Assembly (NCBI RefSeq): GCF_013106755.1
Contig: NZ_WHPF01000011.1
Span: 124,001 to 188,000 of the forward strand
Reading direction: 5' to 3'
Source of the DNA: Limnovirga soli
Lineage (GTDB): Bacteria > Bacteroidota > Bacteroidia > Chitinophagales > Chitinophagaceae
Length of the DNA stretch: 64,000 bases
Of the stretch, positions 1 to 8,605 are shown one piece after another. Position 1 is the stretch's first letter. The number at the start of each line of letters is the position of its first letter. A program made the translations under genes and the position numbers. The notes under the pieces were generated by a model. The model did no database searches and was not told the origin of the DNA. It worked only from the letters and a program-made list of their open reading frames with translations.

Positions 1-55
1 GGTAGCCTCCAGGTGGTTCAAAAGTATCTTTCTCTTCAATATTTGAATTGTTCAT
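1..55 (-). CDS. norE: Start of a NorE-like gene (heme-copper oxidase subunit III family), cut by window edge
   Basis: An ATG at 53-55 on the minus strand opens a frame that runs off the window after 18 codons. The visible N-terminus is acidic and ends in EPPGGY, which resembles the PPGG motif just before the first membrane helix of NorE/cytochrome oxidase subunit III proteins. The gene directly abuts the stop codon of the NorD-like gene (56-58), so it is the next gene of the same operon. NorE commonly accompanies norCBQD and is thought to help nitric oxide reductase assembly or activity. The assignment rests on the short motif and on position, so it is an inference. Confidence 0.5.
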   Translation of the reverse strand, partial: MNNSNIEEKDTFEPPGGY

Positions 56-1819
56 TTAGGCGTATTTAATTTTTTCATACAACTTTACCAATGATTTTAA
101 TAGCTCAACTGGTGTGGTTAAAATTTGATAATGATTTTGTCCGAACATTTGTGGTAAATAATATTTTGCTTGTGCTTCAATAGCTAAGGCATAGGAATTT
201 ATATTTTGAGATTTTAATTCATGCAAAGCTTGTTTCACATCTTGAATGCCATATTTACCTTCGTACTTATCGTAGTCATTAGGCTTGCCATCAGATAAAA
301 GAATGACCCATTTGTTTTTTGTTTGCCTTTTACTCAACAGGAATCCTGAATGACGCAGTGCTGCTCCAATTCGGGTATAGCCCCTTGGTTCTATACTTCC
401 AATTTTATGTTTTGAAATACTCCAATTTTCATCAAATTCTTTTAAGCAAACATAACTTGAAAAATTTCTTGTTTTGGAATAAAATCCTTGAACAGCAAAA
501 TCAATATCGTATTCATTTAAAATTTCACCAAACAAAATACTCACTTTTTTTTCTACATCAATGACTCTATTTCCATCTGCATATCCATCGCTAGACAAAC
601 TAATATCTAACAACAATAATATAGAAATATCTTTTTCTTTTTTGCGTTTCGATAAATAAATATTTTCGTTGGGTGTTCGTTTTGAATGTATATCCACATA
701 CATATCGCTCAAGGCATCCAATTCAAATTCATCACCATCCGTTTGCCTTCTTACTTGTTGCATTTTATTGTTTACAGAGGTTAACATTTTTCGTAAACCT
801 TGTAACGTAGTGGCATTTTCAAGAATGGTTTTTTGATAATAATTTGTATCAGTTGTAGCCTGTGTTAATGGAAATACGTTGCAGTAATTTGGTTTATATT
901 CATTCTTGGCATAATTCCATTCAGGGTATGAACAATGAAAATCAGTATTGTTAATAGATGTACTTTCAGAAATACTAGTATTCTCTGTAAATTCTGCATG
1001 GTAAATGGAATGTGCTGTATCATCTACTCTTACGACATATTTCATATTCAATTCATCCAATGCATCTTGATGGTCTTCTAATTCATCTTCGCCATCAAAA
1101 TCACGCCAAACTCCACTGTGCTCTTCAGCTGTTTCTACCTTTTCAAAATTATGGGTCATCACATAATCTTCTTGTTGCTTTTTATCTACTTCTATGGTTA
1201 TAATATCTTCAACTGCTTTAGACTTAATTTCTGTTTTAGCCTGTTCTTCTTGTGCTTTTTTTATCTGGTCAGAAAATTGATTAAGCTCTTGATTATTATT
1301 TGAAACATTTTCATCTTTCATCCATTTACCAAATAGCCATGAATAATCAATTGGTTTTTTCTCCGTTGATTTTCGTTTCAATTGTGTTTCAAACTCATGA
1401 TATAATTTTTTGGTGACAGGATATTCTGTAAACATTTTTTCTAATACTACATCAGATGTTTCATGGGCTTTTTGTTGTGCCGTTTTTAAATCTATTTCAG
1501 TTGGTTGATACCAATTTAATTTCAGTTCTTTTTGGTTGGATAAATAAATCAGACGATAAAAATAGTAGCTTAAATTTTGTTCGTAAGTTTCAAAAAAAGA
1601 AAAAGAAGTAGGGAAAAAGAAATTTGTATTCTTAAATCCTCCTTCTCTTTCTGCTGGAAAAATTTCTATGGCAGTTCCTGTTAATGCTCTTGCCATAATG
1701 GTTAAACGCTGTTTTATTTCTTCTAAATAAACAGTTTTCTCAATTATTTTAGAAGAGTAAGTTTTCTTTTTCTTAAAATAATTAGCAATTTTCCCAAATA
1801 AATATTCGTCTAGTGCCAT
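56..1819 (-). CDS. norD: NorD-like von Willebrand factor A protein, nitric oxide reductase activation
   Basis: A 587-residue soluble protein. The C-terminal third is a von Willebrand factor A domain (about residues 395-580) with a metal-ion-dependent adhesion motif DISLSSDG near residue 406 (DxSxS) and a later SDGKPND. The N-terminal 390 residues are charged and low in complexity. NorD proteins work with the MoxR-type ATPase NorQ to insert or activate metal (FeB) in nitric oxide reductase. The gene starts five bases after the NorQ stop, so the two are translationally close and are expected to act as a pair. Length and order (norC, norB, norQ, norD) fit the family. Confidence 0.88.
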   Translation of the reverse strand: MALDEYLFGKIANYFKKKKTYSSKIIEKTVYLEEIKQRLTIMARALTGTAIEIFPAEREGGFKNTNFFFPTSFSFFETYEQNLSYYFYRLIYLSNQKELKLNWYQPTEIDLKTAQQKAHETSDVVLEKMFTEYPVTKKLYHEFETQLKRKSTEKKPIDYSWLFGKWMKDENVSNNNQELNQFSDQIKKAQEEQAKTEIKSKAVEDIITIEVDKKQQEDYVMTHNFEKVETAEEHSGVWRDFDGEDELEDHQDALDELNMKYVVRVDDTAHSIYHAEFTENTSISESTSINNTDFHCSYPEWNYAKNEYKPNYCNVFPLTQATTDTNYYQKTILENATTLQGLRKMLTSVNNKMQQVRRQTDGDEFELDALSDMYVDIHSKRTPNENIYLSKRKKEKDISILLLLDISLSSDGYADGNRVIDVEKKVSILFGEILNEYDIDFAVQGFYSKTRNFSSYVCLKEFDENWSISKHKIGSIEPRGYTRIGAALRHSGFLLSKRQTKNKWVILLSDGKPNDYDKYEGKYGIQDVKQALHELKSQNINSYALAIEAQAKYYLPQMFGQNHYQILTTPVELLKSLVKLYEKIKYA

Positions 1820-1824
1820 TTCAA

Positions 1825-2625
1825 CTAAATCATCAAATCAGTTAAATCATATAAGGCTTCCAGTGTTTGTTTCTCATCCGACAAAGGCTCCATTACAGCT
1901 ACTTTTACTGCTAATCTTTTTGCTAATCCACTTTGAAATAACTTACTTGCATCTACTAGTAATCGTGTTGATACTGTTTCAGTTAAACCTAACTCATTTA
2001 GGTTTCTTACCTTGTTGCCAAGCATCACTAACCTTTTAGCCATATCATCGTCGATGCCTGTTTCTTGAACTAAAATTTCTTGTTCAATTTTAGGTTCTGG
2101 ATAATTAAAAGATAATGCAACAAAACGCTGACGAGTAGATGGTTTTAATTCTTTAAATCCACGTTGATAGCCTGGATTAAAGGAAGCAACTAACATAAAA
2201 TCTTCATGAGCTTTGTATGTCTCACCAAGTTTATCAATAAACAATTCTCGTCTATGATCTGTCAATGAATGTATGGCAACAATAACATCAGGACGTGCTT
2301 CTGCAACTTCATCTAAATAGAGAATATGTCCATTTTTTACAGCTGTTGTTAAAGGTCCATCTAACCAAATTGTTTCTGCTCCTTTGATGATAAATCGCCC
2401 TATTAAATCGGTAGAAGATGTTTCTTCATGGCAACTAATAGTAATCAATTTCTTCCTTAATTTATTAGCCATAAATTCTACAAATCTTGATTTACCTGTT
2501 CCAGTAGGTCCTTTTAAAAGTATTGGCAATTTATTATGATACACTTGTTCAAACACTTCCACTTCTTTGCCAACGGCATGATAAAATGGTATACCCACTT
2601 CGGTTTCTTCCATCATCATTTCCAT
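1825..2625 (-). CDS. norQ: NorQ/CbbQ-type MoxR AAA+ ATPase
   Basis: A 266-residue AAA+ ATPase of the MoxR family. Walker A GPTGTGKS is at residues 39-46 and Walker B ILYLDEV at about 101-107. The C-terminal part carries the CbbQ/NirQ/NorQ-type lid with the R-S-T-R-Q-R-like segment STRQRFVAL. In known systems NorQ uses ATP hydrolysis with NorD to mature the catalytic subunit NorB. It lies between the RIC repair gene and norD with only a few bases on each side. The first in-frame start (MEMMMEE) has no good Shine-Dalgarno, which is normal for Bacteroidota, so a start at Met3 to Met5 is equally possible. Confidence 0.9.
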   Translation of the reverse strand: MEMMMEETEVGIPFYHAVGKEVEVFEQVYHNKLPILLKGPTGTGKSRFVEFMANKLRKKLITISCHEETSSTDLIGRFIIKGAETIWLDGPLTTAVKNGHILYLDEVAEARPDVIVAIHSLTDHRRELFIDKLGETYKAHEDFMLVASFNPGYQRGFKELKPSTRQRFVALSFNYPEPKIEQEILVQETGIDDDMAKRLVMLGNKVRNLNELGLTETVSTRLLVDASKLFQSGLAKRLAVKVAVMEPLSDEKQTLEALYDLTDLMI

Positions 2626-2631
2626 GATATA

Positions 2632-3360
2632 TTAATTTAATACTTGAAAACTCTTTTCCAATTCAATAGCTTTCGGAAACAAAATATTATTTTCTAAATG
2701 AACATGCATATGTAAGTCTTGTTCAAACTCATCCAATTTTGCATACAATGCTTTGAATGTATTACAAGCCCATTCTGGTGGGGTATAGTTCATTGATAAA
2801 TTGGCAATTTCCTTCAAAACATCGCCTGCATTTTCATGTTCGGCTTGCATCATATTTATTGGGTTTTGTACCGTTCCAAAATGAGAATTTATCAAAGGAC
2901 AATTTTCATTTTTTGAATTTACCATTTGCTTGATATATGGAAATAAAATGCGTTCTTCTTTTTGCATGTGTTGCAAAAGTTCCATTTTCACCATGTTGTA
3001 AAGGCGTTCTATTTCCAAAACAGGTGGGTGGTTTTCGCCATGAACCTTAGCTACTTTTACTGAATAAGCATCTAACAATTCGATAGCCTCTAATACATAT
3101 GCATGATGTGTATTGACTATGTAATCAGTTAAAAAATCTAATTCCCACTTATTGAAATTTTGTGATGGTAATATTTTGTTATCTAAATTTTTCAACTCAC
3201 TCATAATGTCGTCAATGTTTAAATTTTTCTTCTCACATGCTTTAGCAATTGAGATTCCACCACCACAGCAAAAATCTATTCCATGTTTTTTAAATATATC
3301 TGCTGCTTTAATATTTTCACTTACAACTTCTGCTATTTTTAATTCTTTATCTAAATTCAT
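2632..3360 (-). CDS. ric: RIC-family iron-sulfur cluster repair di-iron protein (ScdA/YtfE/DnrN type)
   Basis: A 242-residue protein with the two-part layout of the RIC family: an N-terminal ScdA_N domain (about residues 1-60) with the double-cysteine motif FCCGGG at 30-35, then a hemerythrin-like four-helix domain (about 75-235) with repeated His and Glu ligands (HHAYVLE, HMQKEERILFPY, AEHENAG, HMHVHLENNILFPK). These di-iron proteins repair iron-sulfur clusters damaged by nitric oxide or oxidants in the cytoplasm. Its place between norB and norQ fits a detoxification role next to an NO-producing nitrite reductase. It probably belongs to the nor transcription unit. Confidence 0.92.
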   Translation of the reverse strand: MNLDKELKIAEVVSENIKAADIFKKHGIDFCCGGGISIAKACEKKNLNIDDIMSELKNLDNKILPSQNFNKWELDFLTDYIVNTHHAYVLEAIELLDAYSVKVAKVHGENHPPVLEIERLYNMVKMELLQHMQKEERILFPYIKQMVNSKNENCPLINSHFGTVQNPINMMQAEHENAGDVLKEIANLSMNYTPPEWACNTFKALYAKLDEFEQDLHMHVHLENNILFPKAIELEKSFQVLN

Positions 3361-3382
3361 TGTATTTATTTTTTATTAATTT

Positions 3383-4723
3383 TTAATTTGAAATTGTTTC
3401 TAGTGCTTCATCATTGGGTCTACCATATTTTACAAATTCATAAATATAAAACCCAATTCCAGTTGTAAATAAAGTAGCACAAGCTGCTAAAATCACAAAG
3501 TGAACTTGTATCTCTTGTTGTACCACACCAAATTCGATACCCACTTTTCGCTCTAAATAAACTTGAGCTACACCAGCTACACCAAAGGCTACCGTCATAC
3601 CTACCATCCCAATATTTGATAACCAGAAGGCTAATAAACCTGTTGTACTATCGTAAAATTTGCGTCCTGTCAAGTTTGGCATTGAGTAACTAATGAAAGC
3701 TAAAACGATCATGCCATAAGCACCCCAAAATGCTAAATGTCCGTGCATGGCTGTTACCAATGTTCCATGAGTGTACATATTTACACCAGGTAATGTATGT
3801 GCTAAACCTAACAAACCAGCACCAACAAATGATACAATGGCAGTGCCTAAAGTCCAGCTTAAAGCTATTTTATTTGGATGTTTTTTCTCTCCTTTTCTGT
3901 ACATAGCAATTGCAAATAATGCCATTCCTAAAAATGCTAAAGGTTCTAATGCCGAAAATATTCCTCCAATAATTAACCAAGCTTTTCCAACACCAATATA
4001 ATAGTAGTGATGACCTGTCCCTAAGATTCCAGAGATGAAAGTTAGACCTACAATTACGTATAACCATTTTTCAATTACTTCTCTGTCAACTCCGGTAATT
4101 TTGATTAATAAAAATGCAAGTATACCTCCCATAATTAATTCCCATACACCTTCTACCCATAAATGTACTACCCACCAACGGAAGAACGAATCCATCGTTT
4201 GATTATCAAACCAAATCATACCAGGCAAATAAAGTAAAGCTGCAAATACTAATCCCATGGTTAATACAAGTGATGTGGTAGTTCGTTTTTTTCCTTTAAA
4301 AAGGGTAACTAAAATAATTCCTAAAAAGGTTAAAACATTTACTACAACTAACCAGTCTAATGGTCTTGGAATTTCTAAAAATTTTCGCCCTTCCCAATAG
4401 TTAAAATGATAACCAACAATGGCTACAACACCAACTACTGCTAATGATATTAATTGAATGTATGCTAATTTTACGCTCACTAATTCATTTTCTGCTTCTT
4501 CAGGAATAATGTAATAAGCAGCTCCCATAAAACCTGATAAAAGCCAAACGACTAATAAATTGGTATGTACTGCACGAGCAGTATTAAATGGTGTTATTTG
4601 ATGCAACACATCATAACCCATATGCGCAAATGCCATAATAAAACCATATACTATTTGCAACGAAAGTAATAGCATTGATAATGCAAAAAACCAATACGCC
4701 ACTTTTTGTGATTTATACTTCAT
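3383..4723 (-). CDS. norB: Nitric oxide reductase catalytic subunit NorB (cNOR)
   Basis: A 446-residue, roughly twelve-helix heme-copper oxidase family protein that reduces two NO to N2O in the inner membrane, with electrons from NorC. Expected metal ligands are visible: H53 and H329 for the low-spin heme b, H327 for heme b3, and H187, H238 and H239 for the non-heme FeB. Glutamates E191 and E195 in HLWVEGVWE match the FeB-site glutamates of cytochrome-c-dependent NorB. Length is usual for cNorB; there is no N-terminal quinol-oxidising extension as in qNor. It follows norC after a 27-base gap. Confidence 0.96.
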   Translation of the reverse strand: MKYKSQKVAYWFFALSMLLLSLQIVYGFIMAFAHMGYDVLHQITPFNTARAVHTNLLVVWLLSGFMGAAYYIIPEEAENELVSVKLAYIQLISLAVVGVVAIVGYHFNYWEGRKFLEIPRPLDWLVVVNVLTFLGIILVTLFKGKKRTTTSLVLTMGLVFAALLYLPGMIWFDNQTMDSFFRWWVVHLWVEGVWELIMGGILAFLLIKITGVDREVIEKWLYVIVGLTFISGILGTGHHYYYIGVGKAWLIIGGIFSALEPLAFLGMALFAIAMYRKGEKKHPNKIALSWTLGTAIVSFVGAGLLGLAHTLPGVNMYTHGTLVTAMHGHLAFWGAYGMIVLAFISYSMPNLTGRKFYDSTTGLLAFWLSNIGMVGMTVAFGVAGVAQVYLERKVGIEFGVVQQEIQVHFVILAACATLFTTGIGFYIYEFVKYGRPNDEALETISN

Positions 4724-4750
4724 GATAATTAAATTTATTTTGTTTGAAAA

Positions 4751-5176
4751 TTATTTCTTTAAATCTGGTTTTGCTGGAAATCCATTTAAGTCCACTTCGC
4801 CTATCCATTTTAGAAAAGCAACAACATCGTTTGCTTCTTGCTCTGTCATGGCGTAAGCTACCATTTTACGACCTCTTGGCGACCAAGGAGTTTTACTCAT
4901 AAGAGCTGCTTTAATATAAGCTTCTCCTCTTCTTTCATATACTTTGGTCAATTCAGGTGCATAGTAAGCGCCTTCACCCATAATAGTATGACAACCCATA
5001 CAATTGTTTTTTTCCCAAATTGTTTTACCTGAAATAACTTGAGGTGTTAAATTTTCTTCATGTGTTCTTTTAGGAACTTCATTACTTAATGAGTTCCATG
5101 ATAGCCCTAAGAATATGGCAAAAGTGACAATAGTACCTCCTAGGAAAAATACTTTGGCTTGCGATTTTGATAGCAT
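4751..5176 (-). CDS. norC: Nitric oxide reductase cytochrome c subunit NorC
   Basis: A 141-residue monoheme cytochrome c anchored by one N-terminal helix (about residues 8-28). The heme c motif CMGCH is at 59-63 and Met105 in GRKM is the probable axial ligand. NorC takes electrons from periplasmic donors and passes them to NorB. It lies directly upstream of norB in the same direction, and downstream of the cytochrome c lipoprotein gene with a 77-base gap that holds a small hairpin (5217-5239). Confidence 0.95.
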   Translation of the reverse strand: MLSKSQAKVFFLGGTIVTFAIFLGLSWNSLSNEVPKRTHEENLTPQVISGKTIWEKNNCMGCHTIMGEGAYYAPELTKVYERRGEAYIKAALMSKTPWSPRGRKMVAYAMTEQEANDVVAFLKWIGEVDLNGFPAKPDLKK

Positions 5177-5216
5177 AATTTTATTATTTAAAATTTAAAA
5201 TGATAGATTTTATTAG

Positions 5217-5239
5217 AAGGATTTATATAATTAATCCTT
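5217..5239. promoter_or_regulatory. Short inverted repeat between the cytochrome c gene and norC
   Basis: AAGGATT (5217-5223) and AATCCTT (5233-5239) form a perfect 7-bp inverted repeat around a 9-base AT loop. It lies in the longest gap inside the nor part of the cluster (5177-5253), just before norC. It could be an RNA processing hairpin, a weak terminator or part of a norC promoter. No T-run follows on the minus strand, so a strong intrinsic terminator is unlikely. Confidence 0.35.
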
Positions 5240-5253
5240 TTAACTATTTCTAT

Positions 5254-5727
5254 TTATTTTCTTGTTGCTTTAACTTCTGCTGCACTTACTTCACCACCTT
5301 TGTTTCCAAAATTGTTTAACACATAAGTGAATGCATCTGCAATTTCTTCATCAGTATTTGTAGCTGCTGGCATTGCTTGATTAAATTTTTCTCCATTTAC
5401 AGTTATTTCTCCAGTCAAACCATTAACAACTCCACCAATAGCTCTTGGCAAATCGGCTGCTAAATAATCAGAACCTGCCAAAGGTGGGAATGTTGCAGGC
5501 AAACCTTTTCCATCTGCTTGATGACAAGCTTGACACGTTTTTTCATAAACTGCTTTTCCTGATGCTAATCTTGCTTCAAGTCCTCCTGCTGCAGGTGTTT
5601 CTTCCAACATAGATTTTGGTGCTTCTGTTGTTGCTTGTGTCTCTTCTTTTTTTTCTTCTCCACCACAAGAGAATAAAAATGTTGCTGTTGTTAATGTAGC
5701 AATTGCTACCAATTTTAAATTTTTCAT
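5254..5727 (-). CDS. Monoheme cytochrome c lipoprotein, candidate electron donor to NirK/NorC
   Basis: A 157-residue protein with a lipoprotein signal (FLFSCGG, Cys21), a short Ala/Glu/Thr-rich linker, and a class I cytochrome c domain with CQACH at residues 65-69. Its last ~105 residues closely match the cytochrome c tail of the NirK fusion encoded at 7139-8572: both have [19 protein letters not shown], an ITVNGxxF segment and [20 protein letters not shown] near the end. The two are evidently duplicates of one domain. It is probably a periplasm-facing, membrane-tethered electron shuttle for nitrite or NO reduction; the partner is inferred. Confidence 0.88.
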   Translation of the reverse strand: MKNLKLVAIATLTTATFLFSCGGEEKKEETQATTEAPKSMLEETPAAGGLEARLASGKAVYEKTCQACHQADGKGLPATFPPLAGSDYLAADLPRAIGGVVNGLTGEITVNGEKFNQAMPAATNTDEEIADAFTYVLNNFGNKGGEVSAAEVKATRK

Positions 5728-5740
5728 TTTTTTTGAATTT

Positions 5741-6364
5741 TTATTTTATTAAAGTTTTTATTTTTTCTATGATTTCTGTAGGTTCTTGAGCTAATCCATT
5801 TTGCTGAAATACGATGTTTCCATTTTTGTCTATTAAATGAATGGTATTGGAATGATCAAAGCCTCCATCTGCCAAAGGTTTTACACGAACATTTAACACA
5901 TTGGCAATTTCCATGGTTGCATCGTTATTTGATGATATACAAGTCCAATTATCATTCAACTGATGATCAGTTGAAAATTCAACAAATCGTTCAGGTGTAT
6001 CTCTTTCAGGATCCATTGTGATTAATAAGAATTGTATGTTTTGTAATTCTTCTTTTGAAAAAGCTTTTTCTATTCGTTGTATGTCTGCAACTATTCTTGG
6101 GCAAGCCGATTCGCAATGTGTAAACACCATAGCAGCTACAGTAATTTTAGTTGACAAATCACTTAAAGACATGCTGTCTTTATTTTGCTTAATCCATTTA
6201 CTTTCTAAATTAAAAATAGATTCGTTAGAAGTTGTTTCATTTTCAACAACCTCCTCTGTTTTATTTTTGTCTTTTTTACAACATTCTTTTTCTTCTTTTT
6301 CATTACAAGAAAAAATAAAGAAAATTGATACTGCTAATGCTATTATTTTTATTTTGTTTTTCAT
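5741..6364 (-). CDS. SCO1/SenC-family copper chaperone or thiol-disulfide lipoprotein
   Basis: A 207-residue lipoprotein (lipobox FIFSC, Cys20) with a thioredoxin-like SCO fold. The copper-binding motif C84ESAC88P and the downstream His171 (FDHSNTIH) are all present. A Cys/Lys/Glu-rich stretch follows the lipid anchor (residues 22-45). SCO proteins deliver copper to, or keep reduced the cysteines of, copper enzymes. Lying two genes downstream of nirK, it probably serves the copper sites of that nitrite reductase rather than cytochrome oxidase. The second part of that statement is inference from position. Confidence 0.9.
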   Translation of the reverse strand: MKNKIKIIALAVSIFFIFSCNEKEEKECCKKDKNKTEEVVENETTSNESIFNLESKWIKQNKDSMSLSDLSTKITVAAMVFTHCESACPRIVADIQRIEKAFSKEELQNIQFLLITMDPERDTPERFVEFSTDHQLNDNWTCISSNNDATMEIANVLNVRVKPLADGGFDHSNTIHLIDKNGNIVFQQNGLAQEPTEIIEKIKTLIK

Positions 6365-6374
6365 TTTATTGTTT

Positions 6375-7136
6375 TTATTTATTTTTTACACATCTAAATC
6401 CTAAATTAGGAACACCATATTTGGCTTTTACACTTGACCTAGAAGCAAAGCGCATAAACGATGCGTAATTATTAATATCTTTTGATGCGAATGAACCTCC
6501 ACCACAAAAAAACGTATTATCCAGTCCACTATTTCCTCTTGATTCACCAGTGGTTAATGCACTATTAAAGTCAAATGTCCATTCCCAAACTAAGCCATGT
6601 AAATCCCAAACTCCATAGAAATTTTTGAATGTAGAGCCCACATGTGGCAATACTTTAGGACTAGATTTTGATACCCAATTCAATACCCATTGATTAAATT
6701 TTAAATCTTTGGAAGCATCTGCTTTTGTTTCACTTGCTCTACCTGCCAATTCCCATTCGGCTACAGATGGCAATCGTTTTCCTTGACATTCACAATATTT
6801 TTTTGCTGCAAACCAAGATACATTTACCACAGGACTTAATGCAATAGTTGCATTAAATGAGGTATCTGAATTCCATTGATGTAAATAATTAGTATCAGCA
6901 TAAATGGATTTTATTTTTGTTTTACTCCATGTTGGATTTTGTAAAATAAATTTTTTGTAATCCTCATTTGTTACAGGATAAACATCCATTAAAAATGGTT
7001 TCACTATAGTTTTTTGACTATCCAAAGAATATAAAGGAAGGAAGATTCCTCCCTTTATATTAACCATGGCTGGCTGACTTTGACCAAAGACCAACAAGTC
7101 GATAAACAAAAATAATATTGTGAATAATTTGTACAT
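6375..7136 (-). CDS. nirV: NirV-like formylglycine-generating-enzyme (SUMF1) family protein
   Basis: A 253-residue exported protein (signal about residues 1-18, ending near VFGQ) with a single SUMF1/FGE-type fold: start of domain at GGIFLPL, RLPSVAEWELAGRA in the middle, GGGSFASKD and GFRCVK at the end. NirV, a member of this superfamily, is found beside nirK in several denitrifiers, but its biochemical role is not established. The gene follows nirK after only two bases, which supports the NirV reading. It lacks an obvious sulfatase partner in the window, so a sulfatase-activating role is unlikely. Confidence 0.8.
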   Translation of the reverse strand: MYKLFTILFLFIDLLVFGQSQPAMVNIKGGIFLPLYSLDSQKTIVKPFLMDVYPVTNEDYKKFILQNPTWSKTKIKSIYADTNYLHQWNSDTSFNATIALSPVVNVSWFAAKKYCECQGKRLPSVAEWELAGRASETKADASKDLKFNQWVLNWVSKSSPKVLPHVGSTFKNFYGVWDLHGLVWEWTFDFNSALTTGESRGNSGLDNTFFCGGGSFASKDINNYASFMRFASRSSVKAKYGVPNLGFRCVKNK

Positions 7137-7138
7137 GC

Positions 7139-8572
7139 TTATTTACGTTGTTTTGCTACATCAGCAGGTGACACTTCGCCTCCTTTGTTTCCAAAACTAT
7201 TTAATACAAATGTTGCCACTGAAGCTATTTGAGCATCACTTAATGTTTGTTTTGGCATCACACCATCAAATGCTTTTCCATTTACAGTAATTTTTCCTGA
7301 TAAACCATGAATAATAGTTTTAGTAACTAATGATGGATTTGAAGCAAAATAATCTGAATTTAATAATGGTGGGAAAGCGCCATCAATTCCTTTCCCGTCT
7401 GCTTGGTGACATGCTTGACAAGTGCTTGCATATACTGCCTTCCCTTGTGTTATTTTTTCTTCTTTAGTTAATGGTTTAGCAGCAACAACTGGTTCGTCAG
7501 GCATGGTTTGTGCACCTCCTTCTGCTTGATAAATACGATCATCTTGTTGACCTGAGTAAATAGATTTCATTTCATTCCCTTCTACTTTCAACATACCTAA
7601 AGAACCTTTATTGAATGTTCTGAATATTGAGTGATCAACTAAAATTAAAGTGGCTGGTACATCGCATTTAAATTCTGTAATAGCTGAACCTCCAGCAGGT
7701 ACTAAAGTTGTTTGAACATTGTGATTTAATGTAGTTCCTCCTTCAGGATAAACGTTGTCAAAAATGTCACCAATTACATGGAAACTTGAAACCAAATTAG
7801 GACCACCATTACCTACAAATAAACGAACAGTTTCACCTACTTTAGCTTTCAATGCTTTGTCTCCAGTTAATGCACCTACTTTTCCATTGAATACAACATA
7901 ATCTGGTTGTTCTTTTAAGGCTTTGTCCATGTTGAATTGTTGCAAGCCAGATTCACCATAATTCCCTTTGGTATAGAAATCTCCTTGACAAACATAAAAT
8001 TCTTTATCCACTTTTGGCAAGCCTTCTTTAGGTTCTACCAATATCAAACCATACATTCCATTGGCAATATGCATACCAACTGGCGCAGTAGCACAATGAT
8101 AAATATATAATCCTGAATTTAAGGCTGTAAATGAAAATTGAGTTTCATGTCCTGGTGCAGTAAATGTTGCTGCTGCTCCACCTCCTTGACCAGAAACAGC
8201 ATGTAAATCAATATTGTGTGGTAATTTACTACTTGGATTATTTTTCAAATGAAACTCTACAAAATCACCTTGGCGAACACGAATAAATTTACCAGGCACA
8301 CTTCCTCCAAATGTCCAGAAATTGTATTTTACACCATCCATCATTTCCATTTCTTTTTCTATGACTTCAAGATTTACAATCATTTTTGTTGCATAATCTC
8401 TTGTAATGGGTGGTGGCACATTGGGTGCATCTGTTAAAACGGCTACTTCTTCTCCTTTGATTTCTTCAACTCCATTTGAAGATTTACTTGTACTAGAATT
8501 GTTTTTACAACTTCCCATAAATAGTCCTAAAATAAAGACTATTGCTACTAATTTAATTTGTTTTGTGTTCAT
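7139..8572 (-). CDS. nirK: Copper-containing nitrite reductase (NirK) with C-terminal cytochrome c domain
   Basis: A 477-residue lipoprotein (lipobox FMGSC, Cys22) that reduces nitrite to NO. Two cupredoxin domains span about residues 60-335. Type 1 copper ligands are H119, C160, H168 and M173; type 2 ligands are H124, H159 and H314; the catalytic pair is D122 (HNIDLH) and H265 (SSFHVIGD). After a linker, a class I cytochrome c domain with C385QACH389 fills residues ~370-477, giving a tethered electron donor. Fused NirK-cytochrome c enzymes are known, so the architecture is not new. The heme domain is a near copy of the nearby cytochrome c lipoprotein (5254-5727). Confidence 0.96.
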   Translation of the reverse strand: MNTKQIKLVAIVFILGLFMGSCKNNSSTSKSSNGVEEIKGEEVAVLTDAPNVPPPITRDYATKMIVNLEVIEKEMEMMDGVKYNFWTFGGSVPGKFIRVRQGDFVEFHLKNNPSSKLPHNIDLHAVSGQGGGAAATFTAPGHETQFSFTALNSGLYIYHCATAPVGMHIANGMYGLILVEPKEGLPKVDKEFYVCQGDFYTKGNYGESGLQQFNMDKALKEQPDYVVFNGKVGALTGDKALKAKVGETVRLFVGNGGPNLVSSFHVIGDIFDNVYPEGGTTLNHNVQTTLVPAGGSAITEFKCDVPATLILVDHSIFRTFNKGSLGMLKVEGNEMKSIYSGQQDDRIYQAEGGAQTMPDEPVVAAKPLTKEEKITQGKAVYASTCQACHQADGKGIDGAFPPLLNSDYFASNPSLVTKTIIHGLSGKITVNGKAFDGVMPKQTLSDAQIASVATFVLNSFGNKGGEVSPADVAKQRK

Positions 8573-8605
8573 GACGTGTAATTTTATTTGTTATTAAATG
8601 TTGGT

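Noticed and set aside
7139-8572. Possible multicopper oxidase or laccase instead of NirK
   Set aside because: The two-domain length, the D122/H265 catalytic pair and the single T1 plus T2 ligand sets are those of nitrite reductase, and the neighbours are nor genes.
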